The translations under genes were made by a program, and so were the position numbers. This document shows positions 35,067 through 44,459 of a DNA stretch of 64,000 bases, in pieces. The stretch covers positions 35,722,496 through 35,786,495 of the forward strand of contig CM055109.1 in assembly GCA_029204225.1 (NCBI GenBank), read 5' to 3'. Below the pieces are notes generated by a model. That model had not been told where the DNA came from. It saw nothing but the letters and a program-made list of their open reading frames with translations, and did not search any database. The stretch's first letter is position 1; every line of letters starts with the position of its first letter. This DNA comes from Diphasiastrum complanatum. Lineage: Eukaryota > Streptophyta > Lycopodiopsida > Lycopodiales > Lycopodiaceae.

Positions 35067-35235
35067 CTCATTGATCAAATTTGTCTTGTTTGGCTTATAG
35101 TTGTATTGAAATGAAATTCAAACTCGAGAAAATCCCACTTCAACAATTAGTATTTTTCTATTGTTTTTCTTATTTGGCTCTTTTGGTACCACATGTAAAA
35201 AATAGTCCTAAATAAATTAAAAAGTCCAAAATTAA

Positions 35236-35990
35236 TTGAGAGAGTGTTCCTCATGGTTGAGGAGAGTAGGAGAACACACATCGAGTCAAGGATGGAGATG
35301 CTCTCTCTCAATGATAGAGATGACAGAGCTCTTTTCATCAAGAGCAAAGGCAAAGGTGCTGCATTCAAGTAGAACCAAGTCAAAAGTGAAGATCAAGAAG
35401 GATCTTCAAGTCCAAGCTCAAGCAAGCCAAAGAAGGATAAGTTTAAGATCAAGTTCTACCTTCATAGCAAGATGGGACACTATGCCTCGGAGTGCTTCAA
35501 GAGGAAGCAAGTTCAAAGTCAAGCAAACCTAGGCCAAGAGGAAGAGGAGAGCTCTCATGAAGATTCACTCATGATGTCAAGTTTCTCATCTTCAAGCATA
35601 AGAGGTGAAGACCCTTGGTGTATAGATAGTGGGGCTAGCTCCCACATGACAAGTAAAAAGGAGTATTTTTCAACCTTATCTACCTATGATGGACCTATCA
35701 AGTCAATTTTTACAACAAATTATTATCCTGTAAGGTATAAGGCATAGCCATACCTTTATGCTTGGGATCTTCAAGGAAGATCAAGATTGATGGAGTACTT
35801 TACATTCCTAGTATCACTAAGAACTTGCTTAGTGTAAGACGATTTCTTTTGACAATGGTTTTATTGTGGAGTTCACCACAAATGCATGTAACATCAAGAG
35901 AGATGGCAAGATCATTCCTAGAGCTATAAGGTTTGGAAGATTGTTCAAGCTAGATGCCTATGTGGATGCTAATGTTGTGATGCTAGCCGA
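35236..35990 (+). pseudogene. Second copia Gag zinc knuckle and protease fragment
   Basis: The knuckle is degenerate (FYLHSKMGHYASEC, first cysteines lost). The protease site PWCIDSGASSHMTSKKEYFS is intact. A further block resembles IPSITKNLLS. Sequence similarity to the Gag-protease at 46.25-47.77 kb suggests a related family. It ends where the opposite-strand RT fragment begins. Confidence 0.8.
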
Positions 35991-37650
35991 GGAGAACTGC
36001 CAATGAAGTTGGTCTTCAATTCCCTTCTAGTGACTAGGTCCCTTATCAAGTGATACTTTATTGCAATGTGTTTCGTCCTTGAAAAAAACATGGGATCTTT
36101 TGTTAGGTGAATTGTAGAAGTATTGTCCATCTGCAAAATCAGTGGCTCTTGGTTGGTCTCACCCAGTCCATCAAGGAACTGTCGGAGCCATGTGATTTCG
36201 TCGGCCATCTTTGCGGTTGCAATGTATTCTGCTTGCAGGATGATTGAGCAATAATGGTTTTCTTCTTGCTGACCCAGAGAATTGCTACGTCTGTTGCAAT
36301 GGTGCACCCCCATAAGACACTTTTACAGTCATCCTTGAGAGATGCCCAACTTGCATCACTGTAGGTGTGCATCTGGAATCTTGCATCACGAGAGTAACAC
36401 AACCCATAATCCTTCATCTTCTGAAGGTACTGTAAGATTTGCTTTGCGATCTTCCAGTGTGCTAAGCCTGGATTCATGTTGAATTGGCTCATTTTGAACA
36501 TGGAATAAGCAATGTCAGGGTGTGTGTTGTTTGTTAGATATATTAAAGATCCGATAAGTCTCATGTATGGCGTGTGCTGCATCATCTCTAGCTCTTCTTC
36601 TATCTTCGAACAATCTTTGTTCGTCAAGATTGTTTCTTGCAAGCATTGGGGTATTTTCCCCTTTGCAATCTATCATCCCGAAATCATCTAGGATTTCTTG
36701 GGTGTACCTTGACTAATGAAGGTAGAGCTTTCCTTTGTCATAGTCATGGTCAATTGGCAAGCCTAGATAACATCTGACATCTCCTAGGTCTATTATTTTG
36801 AAATGTTTCATGACCTCCCTCTTCACTTTGACGATTAGCTCTTCGCTTTTGCATAGTATCAAGGTGTCGTCCACATACACAACAACAATGATGATCTCCC
36901 CATCTGTGATTCTCACATAAACATTGAAATCGGCTATTCATGGCTCGAATCCTAAGGATCTCAGGGCTTGATCTTTCTTCTTATACCATTGTCGTGTTGA
37001 TTGCTTTAGACCACAAATATCCCTATGCATTTGGCATGCATAGGTAGGAAGTGATTCAGAGGTATAACCTGGAGGTTGATCCATGTAGACTTCTTCGTCT
37101 AATTCGCCATCTAGGAATGTTGTCTTCTCATCAACGATGTGAATCTTGAGGTTGTATGCAACTACATATGCAAATAGTAGACGTAAGAAAGCATGGTTCA
37201 CCACTGGAGAGAAGGTCTCAGTATAGTCGATGACGTATTTATGAAAAAAACCCTTCGCTACAAGTCTAGCCTTGTATCTCAAAACATCTCCATTCGGTCC
37301 ATACTTGAGTTTGTAAACCCATTTGCATTGCACTGTCTTTTGTTTGTCTGGCACTGGTTGCAGTCTCCATACCTCATTCTTCTTCATAGACTCCATTTTC
37401 TCATTCATGGCTTGGATCCATTTGTCCTTGTCTAGACTATGGATGGCTTCCTCGCATGTTTGTGGTTCGTCACTGAATCCACGAAATTCTTCAGATGTAG
37501 AAGCCGAGCTGTCTGGCAAAAATCTTGTTGGTGCTCTTCGCTCTCTTGTTGATCTCTTGGGAGATTCTCTTGGTACTGCAATGTCTTTGTCTTTATCTCT
37601 TATGCACGTCCTTGTTGAAGTGCCTCCTAGTGAAGTCATCCTCACGTGTT
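35985..37650 (-). pseudogene. Copia reverse transcriptase and RNase H, decayed
   Basis: The minus strand carries a long open frame (36938-37645): WIQAMNEKMESMKKNEVWRL, CKWVYKLKYGPNGDVLRYKA, RLVAKGFFHKYVIDYTETFS, FLDGELDEEVYMDQPPGY and DICGLKQSTRQWYKKKDQA. Further frames give VVVYVDDTLILCKSEELIVK (catalytic Asp pair intact), MRLIGSLIYLTNNTHPDIAY and, for RNase H, QAEYIATAKMADEITWLRQF then MDNTSTIHLTKDPMF. Four frameshifts separate these pieces. No LTR adjoins. Confidence 0.9.
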
Positions 37651-37659
37651 GAACCGATA

Positions 37660-38074
37660 TCGGCTGTATTTTTTGTTTTCATTGCCTTGGTCTGTATTGT
37701 CCTTGTCTTGGCATATTTGGATATGTTCAGAAGATGATTTGAGTGAAGCTTTGTCACAACAAATTTGAGTGAACTTATGTCACATGTTTGGATTGGTTGT
37801 GGCAAAGGTTTACTCGGATCATCTTCTAAACTTATCCAAAAAAACCATGGTAAAAGCAAGGCAGACCAAGGCTATGAAAAACAAACATGTAGGAACACCA
37901 TAAAAATTGAAGATGAATGAATAATAACCTAAAAACAAACATGTAGGAACAACCATAGAAATTGAATATGAAAAATCTAAATATATTTGTATAAAATTTT
38001 TCTATACATGTGAAATTCATATTGTCTCATCCACATCAAGGGAGGCCAACTTTTTATCTTTATCAACTTGAGTA
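37660..38074. repeat. Non-coding, with a two-copy 54-bp tandem repeat
   Basis: A unit containing AAAACAAACATGTAGGAACA and CATARAAATTGAA occurs at about 37877 and 37931. The rest is AT-rich with no gene. It lies between the copia RT fragment and the 3' end of the H3/Ulp1 gene. Confidence 0.6.
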
Positions 38075-39410
38075 TCATTGCTCAAGTTGAGAGTCTTGCT
38101 TTTCTATGATCTCTAAATCCAATTCTCCATATGGAAGTAGCTTGGGTGGAGAACACTCTGCCATTGAAATTGGATATGAATTTTCGATCACAAGTTTTAT
38201 CGTCTCCTGCCTGAAGTGCATTATCTCCATTGGGGAGATCTTCGGCCATTTAAACCAACAAAAAAAACAAAAACACAATTAAATGTTATTAATCAATTAT
38301 TAGTTATTAGGAATTATCAGGAATGTGATTATGGATTAATATATTACCTCTTGTAGAATTGGAAGTTTATCTTGTAGTGCAAGCCAATTGAAAAAGAATT
38401 TAGAATTGCATATCGTATACCAACCACAGCTGATAGAATCAACCTGCTGTGAGGACTGCAGTATTAAAATATATTTGAAAGCTAGTAACAAAATTTTAAC
38501 TTTATGTAATATCAGATCAACGTGCACGAGGTGATAATAAAATCTACAAAGGAAACAAGCACGCGTCGACGAACCAATATTCAAAATTTGAATATCGGAT
38601 CAGCATGCACGATATGAAATGAAACTCAACAAAAACTACAAGCGCGTGTCGAACAGATATTGAAAATTTTTTACCTCTGCATCAACCATTTTCAGCTTCG
38701 TATAGATTGTTGCACCTGGTATCGGAAAGAGTTCCAATATTTTCTTGATATGGCTCTTTGCTATTTTGTGGGTGTGTGTATTAGAGTCCATCTTTATACA
38801 AATTGGATTACACACACCCTCATCATTGACATATAAGGATAACACATATAAGCTCCAATGTTCACTGCAATCAGAAAACAATAAGTTTATGAGAATGCAT
38901 GTGAAATCAAAATTCATATGAAAAAAAAAATACACTTACTTGGTTATGTATGGGAACACGAGGATTGGAGTCCCTAGTCTGACGTATTGAAGCATATCAT
39001 CGTGCAAACTTATGAGATTAGGGAAATATAAAATGGCCATGAATTGAAGTGAAAACAATGCGACATCTATAAACAGTGGGATTTGGAAGAACTCCCTCCA
39101 GTATTGAATTGCCCCCCTCCTACATTGTTCTCTAGCATTTTATCCCAACTTTCTAATTCACGTGTATCTAATTTAGAAAGGGGAAGACCAATATTTGTCT
39201 TTGGCATCTTAAAATTGTATAGAGGTCCTAGACGTTTAAGATATGTGTTTAACAATTAGTCATACTGTACATATTTAGGAGTATTTACAAAAGCAAGTGT
39301 AGTGGGTGAAGGAAGTAATACAGATAAACCAGTAAATGAACTATCATTTAAAATCGATTCGATTTTTAAATTTACAAAATCATCTAAAACTTTTCCAGAA
39401 ACTAGAGGGG
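38075..39410 (-). pseudogene. Ulp1/SENP-like C48 peptidase domain, spliced
   Basis: Exon A (ending 38940) carries YWREFFQIPLFIDVALFS and TPILVFPYI. Exon B (38864-38675) starts with EHWSLYVLSLY and includes ICIKMDSNTHTHKIAKSHIK. Exon C (38455-38348) reads SSQQVDSISCGWYTICNSKF. Exon D (38239-38075) ends the protein. Introns at 38865-38939, 38456-38674 and 38240-38347 all have GT donors and AG acceptors, and splicing keeps one frame. The catalytic set is visible: His in EHWS, Asp in KMDS, Gln in QQ, Cys in SCGWY (the usual DCG is SCG here). The upstream coding part (39410 to about 39110) has one stop and a frameshift in a G run. Confidence 0.82.
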
Positions 39411-40616
39411 GGGGGGGGCACTAGTATATGTGGAAGTAGGAGAAGACTAAGATTTATTAGGCGAGGAATTTTTAGGAGGAGAAGAAGGAGATTGAGATTT
39501 ATTAGAGGAATCTTTAGGAGGAGGAGATGGAGATTGAGATTTAGAAGAAGAAGAAGGAGACTTTGGAGGAGATTGTCTAGCAGTTAGAATGTTATGCAAA
39601 GGAGAAGGCTTTGAAAAATCTCTCACTTTATTAGGAGGGTCAAGAGACCTCCTCTTCCTTTAAACACTCCCGCTCTGTACCCGAAAAACAAGCCAGGATG
39701 GTTGAGATTGCTTTCATTTTTTTTTCTCTGCATCTTGTTTTGGAGGAGAGGACGAAGCTAGTCTGAAGTACTCAACAAATTTATCATACGTGTCCTATAG
39801 CCTGAGCACAAGGTTGAAATCCTTCGGCATGATGGTCAGCCTCTTGGCATGGATAGTTGCAACAACACTATCTAAAAAAAAAATTCACTTGGAAATCTTC
39901 ATATGTAGTGTGCAAAGCTTCAATTGCCATTCCGTCTCACATCTGTAGATAGACTTCTAGTTATCTGCCTGATGGATCTCTGTATGTAAGCTTTTGAAAT
40001 AAGAAGATTATGGGAGGGGGCACTAGTATATGTGGAAGTAGGAGAAGACTGAGATTTATTAGGCGAGGAATTTTTAGGAGGAGAAGAAGGAGATTGAGAT
40101 TTATTAGAGGAATCTTTAGGAGGAGGAGATGGAGATTGAGATTTAGAAGAAGAAGAAGGAGACTTTGGAGGAGATTGTCTAGCAGTTAGAATGTCATGCA
40201 AAGGAGAAGGCTTTGAAAAATCTCTCACTTTATTAGGAGGGTCAAGAGACCTCCTCTTCCTTGAAACACTCCCGCTCTGTACCCGAAAAACAAGCCAGGA
40301 TGGTTGAGATTGCTTTCATTTTTTTTTCTCTGCATCTTGTTTTGGAGGAGAGGACGAAGCTAGTCTGAAGTACTCAACAAATTTATCATACGTGTCCTGT
40401 AGCCTGAGCACAAGGTTGAAATCCTTCGGCATGATGGTCAGCCTCTTGGCATGGATAGTTGCAACAACACTATCTGAAAAAAAAATTCACTTGGAAATCC
40501 TCATATGTAGTGTGCAAGCTTAAATTGCCATTCAATCCATCTCACATTTGTAGATATACTTCTTGTTATCTGCCTGATGGATCTCTGTATGTGAGCTTTT
40601 GGAATAAGAAGATTAT
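39407..40616. repeat. 605-bp tandem duplication inside the H3/Ulp1 gene
   Basis: Left copy 39407-40011 and right copy 40012-40616, offset 602 bases at CACTAGTATATG. They are about 97% identical by eye with a few small indels. The junction falls in G runs (GGGGGGGG and GGGAGGGGG), suggesting slippage or microhomology. The right copy keeps the linker frame open; the left has a stop in it. Confidence 0.9.
39801..40013 (-). pseudogene. Second, truncated copy of the H3-like core
   Basis: Created by the 605-bp tandem duplication. It starts within the alpha-N helix at NLLISKAYIQRSIRQITRS, preceded by the Ser/Pro linker instead of the H3 tail. It continues through AIEALHTTYEDFQV and, one base out of frame in a T run, to DSVVATIHAKRLTIMPKD and KDFNLVLRL. 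It keeps helix-2 bases that copy 2 has lost, and the reverse also holds, so the two copies together show that the ancestral frame was open across the H3 fold. Confidence 0.8.
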
Positions 40617-40802
40617 TGGTCTTCTGAAGCTGCCAGATATCCTTCAGACATGGCGGATCTCTTGGTCTGCCCCTTGGCCTAGGAGGAAGTGGTGGTGGAC
40701 CAGGAGTGGTGGTGGACGAGGCGGTGGTGGTGGATTTTCATGGCCTCATATGATTGGGATACCTCCAGGATGGATACGTGCAGTTTGCTTTGTGCGTCCC
40801 AT
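40400..40802 (-). pseudogene. Histone H3-like domain, full-length copy
   Basis: ATG 40802 begins MGRTKQTARIHPGG, matching canonical H3 ARTKQTARKSTGG with K9, S10, T11 and K14 changed to I, H, P and I. A TGA and a one-base shift follow. After the proline-rich tail, the core from 40646 aligns without gaps: LKDIWQLQKTNNLLIPKAHI against H3 [20 protein letters not shown] (residues 48-67), then QRSIRQI against QRLVREI. After a one-base deletion comes the helix-2 region (ALHTTYEDFQV in copy 1) and, at 40421-40456, IHAKRLTIMPKD against H3 IHAKRVTIMPKD (112-123). It continues KDFNLVLRL where H3 has KDIQLARRI; KDF-x-L resembles plant CENH3. Retained H3 positions include K4, Q55, K56, K64, R69, H113, K115, R116, K122 and D123. 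Confidence 0.85.
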
Positions 40803-42716
40803 GAGGATCCAATATCGGATCAGTGTGCTTGTAGAGAGATTCCAAAATCAGAATTCAGGTTGGGCGCACCAAACCGATACCTCTATGAGTAAGGAAGGTA
40901 AGCTGTTCAAATGATATTGGATGGGCATGCACGAGTGAAGAAGGTAAGCAAGTCAGTTGTTTTGGATGCGCTGAATCGATACTGCATGTAAGTAAAGATC
41001 GAAAGAACTTTAAGCAAAAAAATTTAAGCATCGTGCATCTGATTATATAGTGCCAACTCCGAAATGATTGGAGTCGTGGTGGTTTGGAATATCGAGGCAC
41101 AGATTACGGAGATCTATAAATTCGAAATATTCTGTAAACTTGAAAATCAAATCTTTAATAAATGTCCATGGGTCATTAAAATGATTAGTCGATATGACTA
41201 ATGACGACCATAATTATTGAAAAGTATGGAATATGTACAATAATTAAACAACATTTAAATGGTCACACACTACAATTAATTTCTGTGATTGACAAGGATA
41301 TTTGACTAGGATATGCCATAAACATCAGACCAATTTTGATATGCTTTAGATTTCAACAACCTTTTTTCTCTTTCAATAGCAAATCGACGCGTGCATACTG
41401 GATGTGTCTCCCAGTGAAGCTATTCACGCGCACTGGAACTGATATTGGTCGGCACTATGAATGATCAAAGCTTGTCTCGATAGATTCTTCTTAGCTTTGG
41501 ACTGTATGAAGAATCTACCGAAGCAAGCTTTGATCATTTATAATGTCGTCCAATAATTTCGATAGATTTCAAAAACTTTTTTTTTTCCTCCAATAGTGAT
41601 TCAACACGTGCAGTCCAAGGGGGAAAACTCTTCTCTCTGGTGCGCTCATCCGATATCTAAGTCTCCATGCGCGTTCCTAGTTGATGTGTCCCCCAATGAA
41701 GCTATCTGAGTTGCGTTGAACCAATATTGGACGGCACTATAAATCATCAAAGCTTGCCTCGACAGATTCTTTTTAGCTTTGGACTGTATAAAGAATCTAC
41801 CGAAGCAAGCTTTAATTATTCATAATGCAGTCCAATAGCGAATCGACACATGCAATCCAAGTTGAAAATTTCTTTCTTATAACGGGCACCCTGATCCGAT
41901 ATCCGAGTCACCATACCAGAGTATCGCATCAACGCATGCCTATTTGATGTGTCTCCAGCAAAGCGATTTTTCTCGCGTGCGAAATTGATATCGGCTTTTC
42001 TATGAATGCTCGGCCTTTTGAAAATGTTCTGAATGAATCATTATTGCAAAAAAAAAAACTGTCATCTTTAAGGTGCTTAAATAGGACGAGAGTCTGTAAT
42101 TATTGCCCTCATGAACGTTTTTCATGCCGCTGCATGGATAATGATGTTTCAGAAGGCTAGTCATAGACTGTTTAATGTTTTGAGACACATGTATAAATTT
42201 GATAAATGGGTTTAGGGTCCAGGCTAATGATGATTAGGAAAGGCTATTGATAGACTTTTAAAGGTATTGTAGCGTAGGTACAAATTTGTATCACTCTGAT
42301 TGGTGGATAAATATACGCCCTAGGGCTCAATTCATTTCTTGACAAATGTATGGTTGTGATCAACAAGAATGGGCTTTAAATATGGACACCACTCTCCATA
42401 CTAAGATTCTGTGATCTTTTATTCATAACTCCTTTGCCATTTTATTCTCCTTTGTCATATTCGCAATATCGAATCGACGCACGCCTTGTCCTACAGTGCA
42501 CAGTCAGATTCATTCAGGCGCGTTGAAGCGATATCAGCCTCTTCTAACGTAATATCAGATCAATGCACACATTGCTCTAGTGTCCTCGATCGGAATAATT
42601 CAGTTGCGCTAAACCGATATTGGCCTCTTCCTACAGAATATCGGATCAACGCGCATCCTATTCTAGAGTCCTCGATCAAAATAATTTAGACACATTGAAC
42701 CGATATCAGGTTCAAT
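40803..42716. promoter_or_regulatory. Intergenic region between divergent ORFs of the H3/Ulp1 element
   Basis: About 1.9 kb without coding evidence, lying head-to-head between the H3/Ulp1 gene (minus) and the acidic ORF (plus). It holds most copies of the motif array and both hairpins, so it is the natural candidate for a shared control or transposase-binding region. No TATA box was assigned with confidence. Confidence 0.5.
41370..41960. repeat. Two to three copies of a roughly 280-bp unit with a 77-nt hairpin
   Basis: The phrase GATGTGTCTCCCAGTGAAGC and variants recur near 41402, 41686 and 41947. Two units contain a hairpin: 41461-41537 (arms ATGATCAAAGCTTG and CAAGCTTTGATCAT, plus GATTCTTC/GAAGAATC) and 41743-41819 (the same design, with compensating and non-compensating changes). 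The loop sequence TTAGCTTTGGACTGTAT is conserved. No coding frame is present. Confidence 0.75.
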
Positions 42717-43727
42717 ATGGCTAGTTCCTCTATGTCCTTACAAAATAAACTTCTGGATTTTTTGAATGCTAGTGACATTCCATCAGAGAATTAGAGTATT
42801 TTTCCAGTATTTTTTTGCACCTTTCGATATCGATAAGCAGTTTATGAGAATCATTATAATTTACTTTCTCTTCTTGATAATTTTTCTCAAATTATTAGTA
42901 CTTTTGTTCAAGATATAGATAGTTTTTGTTTTGTTTATTTTCAGGACCTTGTGCACTCCCAACCATCCTCTAAGCATAAACATGATAGAAAGTATGCTAA
43001 CTTGCATGAACATTTCAAGAGAAATATATATTGTAGTATCCACAAAAGAAAATGTCGTCTTCTAATCAAAGGTATGGCGTTTGTCTTTTACATATCCGTT
43101 GAAATTCCAGATGATGAGTTTGTTGGATCTTCTTCTGTTCCCATGATTGAAGCATCTGCATTTGCTCCAGTTGATGTAGATGAAGTAGATACTGATATAG
43201 GGGTTGAAGTTGAAGCATCTATGGCTTCATATTATCAGAAACATCTTTTTCGAACTCTCTTCCATCTACATCTCCTATTAATCAATTAACTCTACTCCAT
43301 GTTCCCGTATATTTTATAAATAATGACAGTTATAATTTTTTTTATGATATAGAAGATGTTTTGAATTTGAGAGAGGATAAAATCCTCTCAATTTTGCATA
43401 GAGTTTATCAAAAAATTTGACATTATTGATTACGCATATAATGACCTTGAAAGTGAGATAGATTATGATAAAGATGGCAATTGGAAATCCGGCAATGAGG
43501 CATTGGGGGCCATAATTGAAAAATCGAAAGCCTATGAAAAAACTTTGCCTACAGAGGAGGAATTTTTGGAATTAAAAAAAGTATATCCCCCAAGGACTCA
43601 GTGTATTCTCTCAAGCAATGTAGAGGGCATTGGAGGACATGACATTAGCAGAACAAACGTTGTTGAATACGATGATTATGATTTGGTAAGTAGATATATT
43701 GGTATTGATATTGTTCAATTTTCTTAA
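42717..43727 (+). pseudogene. Acidic ORF of unknown function, divergent partner of H3/Ulp1
   Basis: From ATG 42717 (MASSSMSLQNKLLDFLNASD) one frame is open to 43289 except for two stops (after PSEN and FRYR). Between about 43260 and 43390 the protein-like reading moves to the next frame (VYFINNDSYNFFYDIEDVLN), then returns to the first frame at FDIIDYAYNDLESEID and ends RYIGIDIVQFS-stop at 43727. Both shifts lie at homopolymers. The original product was about 335 residues, acidic in the middle (VDVDEVDTDIGVEVE) and basic near KHKHDRKYANLHEHF. No family is recognised. The stop is 15 bases from the truncated copia LTR. Confidence 0.5.
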
Positions 43728-44459
43728 TTCAAACAAACTTGAATGAAATGATTGTGTATTGTTGCTGTCCATACAAAACCATCTAGCAACTGTATTTCAC
43801 ACGTGAGGATCCAAAAATAGCAAATATAGATCATTCTACACATAGAATTGCAAGCAATCACCAAGATAGTGCACCAATGGATAGTAGAACCCAAGAGGAC
43901 CATGTATAAGCATGAACTGAGATAGAGAAGAGAGAAGATCACTCTCTCCACGTGTTACATCCTTTTATAGCAAGTCCAGACCCTATTTAGCCACTTGACT
44001 TTCCCTCCAAAATGCTAACCCTACTAATTTTGGGTCTAGATTCAATGTACTCAACTATTCAGATTTAAATGTACTCTAACTTGCATTCTAACTTTCCCAC
44101 ACTTTCAAAAAGTGTTTATTCAGATAAAATTTAGACTAATGAACTTTGAAAAGTCAACCTCTAAGTCTAAAACAAGTTTTGGCCTCAACATGCCAAATAT
44201 GAAAATATAGCAAAATGTGATGAAACTAGTTGAATCTTTCACACTCCCTCTTCAACTAGTTTTAGCAAATCTCCAAGTGAAGTCCTATGCTTCATGAACA
44301 AGTCTTTTCCCAATGCTTTGGTAAAGATATCAGCTACACATTCCCTTGAAGACACATGTTGAAGCTCCACCTCCTTTGCAATGACTTGCTCCCTCACAAA
44401 ATAATATTGTATCTCAATATGCTTGCTCCTAGCATAGTTTTTGACCATAGAACTTTGAT

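Larger units (their letters stand above)
38075..40802 (-). pseudogene. Divergent histone H3 joined to an Ulp1-like C48 protease (element-borne, decayed)
   Basis: Reading on the minus strand from ATG 40802: an H3-type tail (MGRTKQTAR), a proline-rich AT-hook-like stretch (LPPRPRGRPRDPP), an H3 core, a basic patch (SRKRRSLDPP), a Ser/Pro/Lys-rich linker, and an Ulp1-type cysteine protease with three plausible GT-AG introns. Histone H3 is a nucleosome core subunit; Ulp1/SENP proteases process or remove SUMO. Joining the two in one gene is inference: they share the strand and run in series with no visible promoter between, but stops and single-base frameshifts (mostly in homopolymers) break the frame. 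A 605-bp tandem duplication repeats most of the H3 core and the linker. The gene is flanked by subterminal-type repeat motifs, which suggests a transposon passenger rather than a host histone locus. Ulp1 domains are known passengers of plant Mutator-like elements. Confidence 0.75.
38508..42710. repeat. Array of a 20-bp motif near AATATCGGATCAACGCGC, both orientations
   Basis: Forward-type copies near 38508, 38591, 40811, 41378, 41593, 41832, 41921, 42465, 42551 and 42637. Reverse-type copies (GCGCGTTGAACCGATATTGG-like) near 38560, 38641, 40863, 40967, 41425, 41641, 41711, 41888, 41975, 42519, 42603 and 42691. Three are in the 219-bp intron of the Ulp1 part, where two face each other as an inverted pair around 38581. 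One lies 9 bases upstream of the H3 ATG. Most fill the space between the divergent ORFs. Dense two-way motif arrays of this kind are typical of transposase-binding subterminal repeats. Confidence 0.75.

Noticed and set aside
39336-39587. Arg-rich plus-strand frame (RRRRRLRF repeats)
   Set aside because: It is the antisense of the Ser/Pro-rich linker of the H3/Ulp1 gene; the linker strand agrees with the flanking domains.
40470-40500. T-run plus CAG in the H3-like region (minus strand) as a 3' splice site
   Set aside because: The only nearby donor would give an intron of about 20 bases. A one-base indel in the T run explains the frame change and restores the H3 alignment.
43503-43727. Separate small gene
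   Set aside because: It shares frame with the ORF from 42717 and is better read as the 3' part of one decayed gene with two compensating frameshifts.
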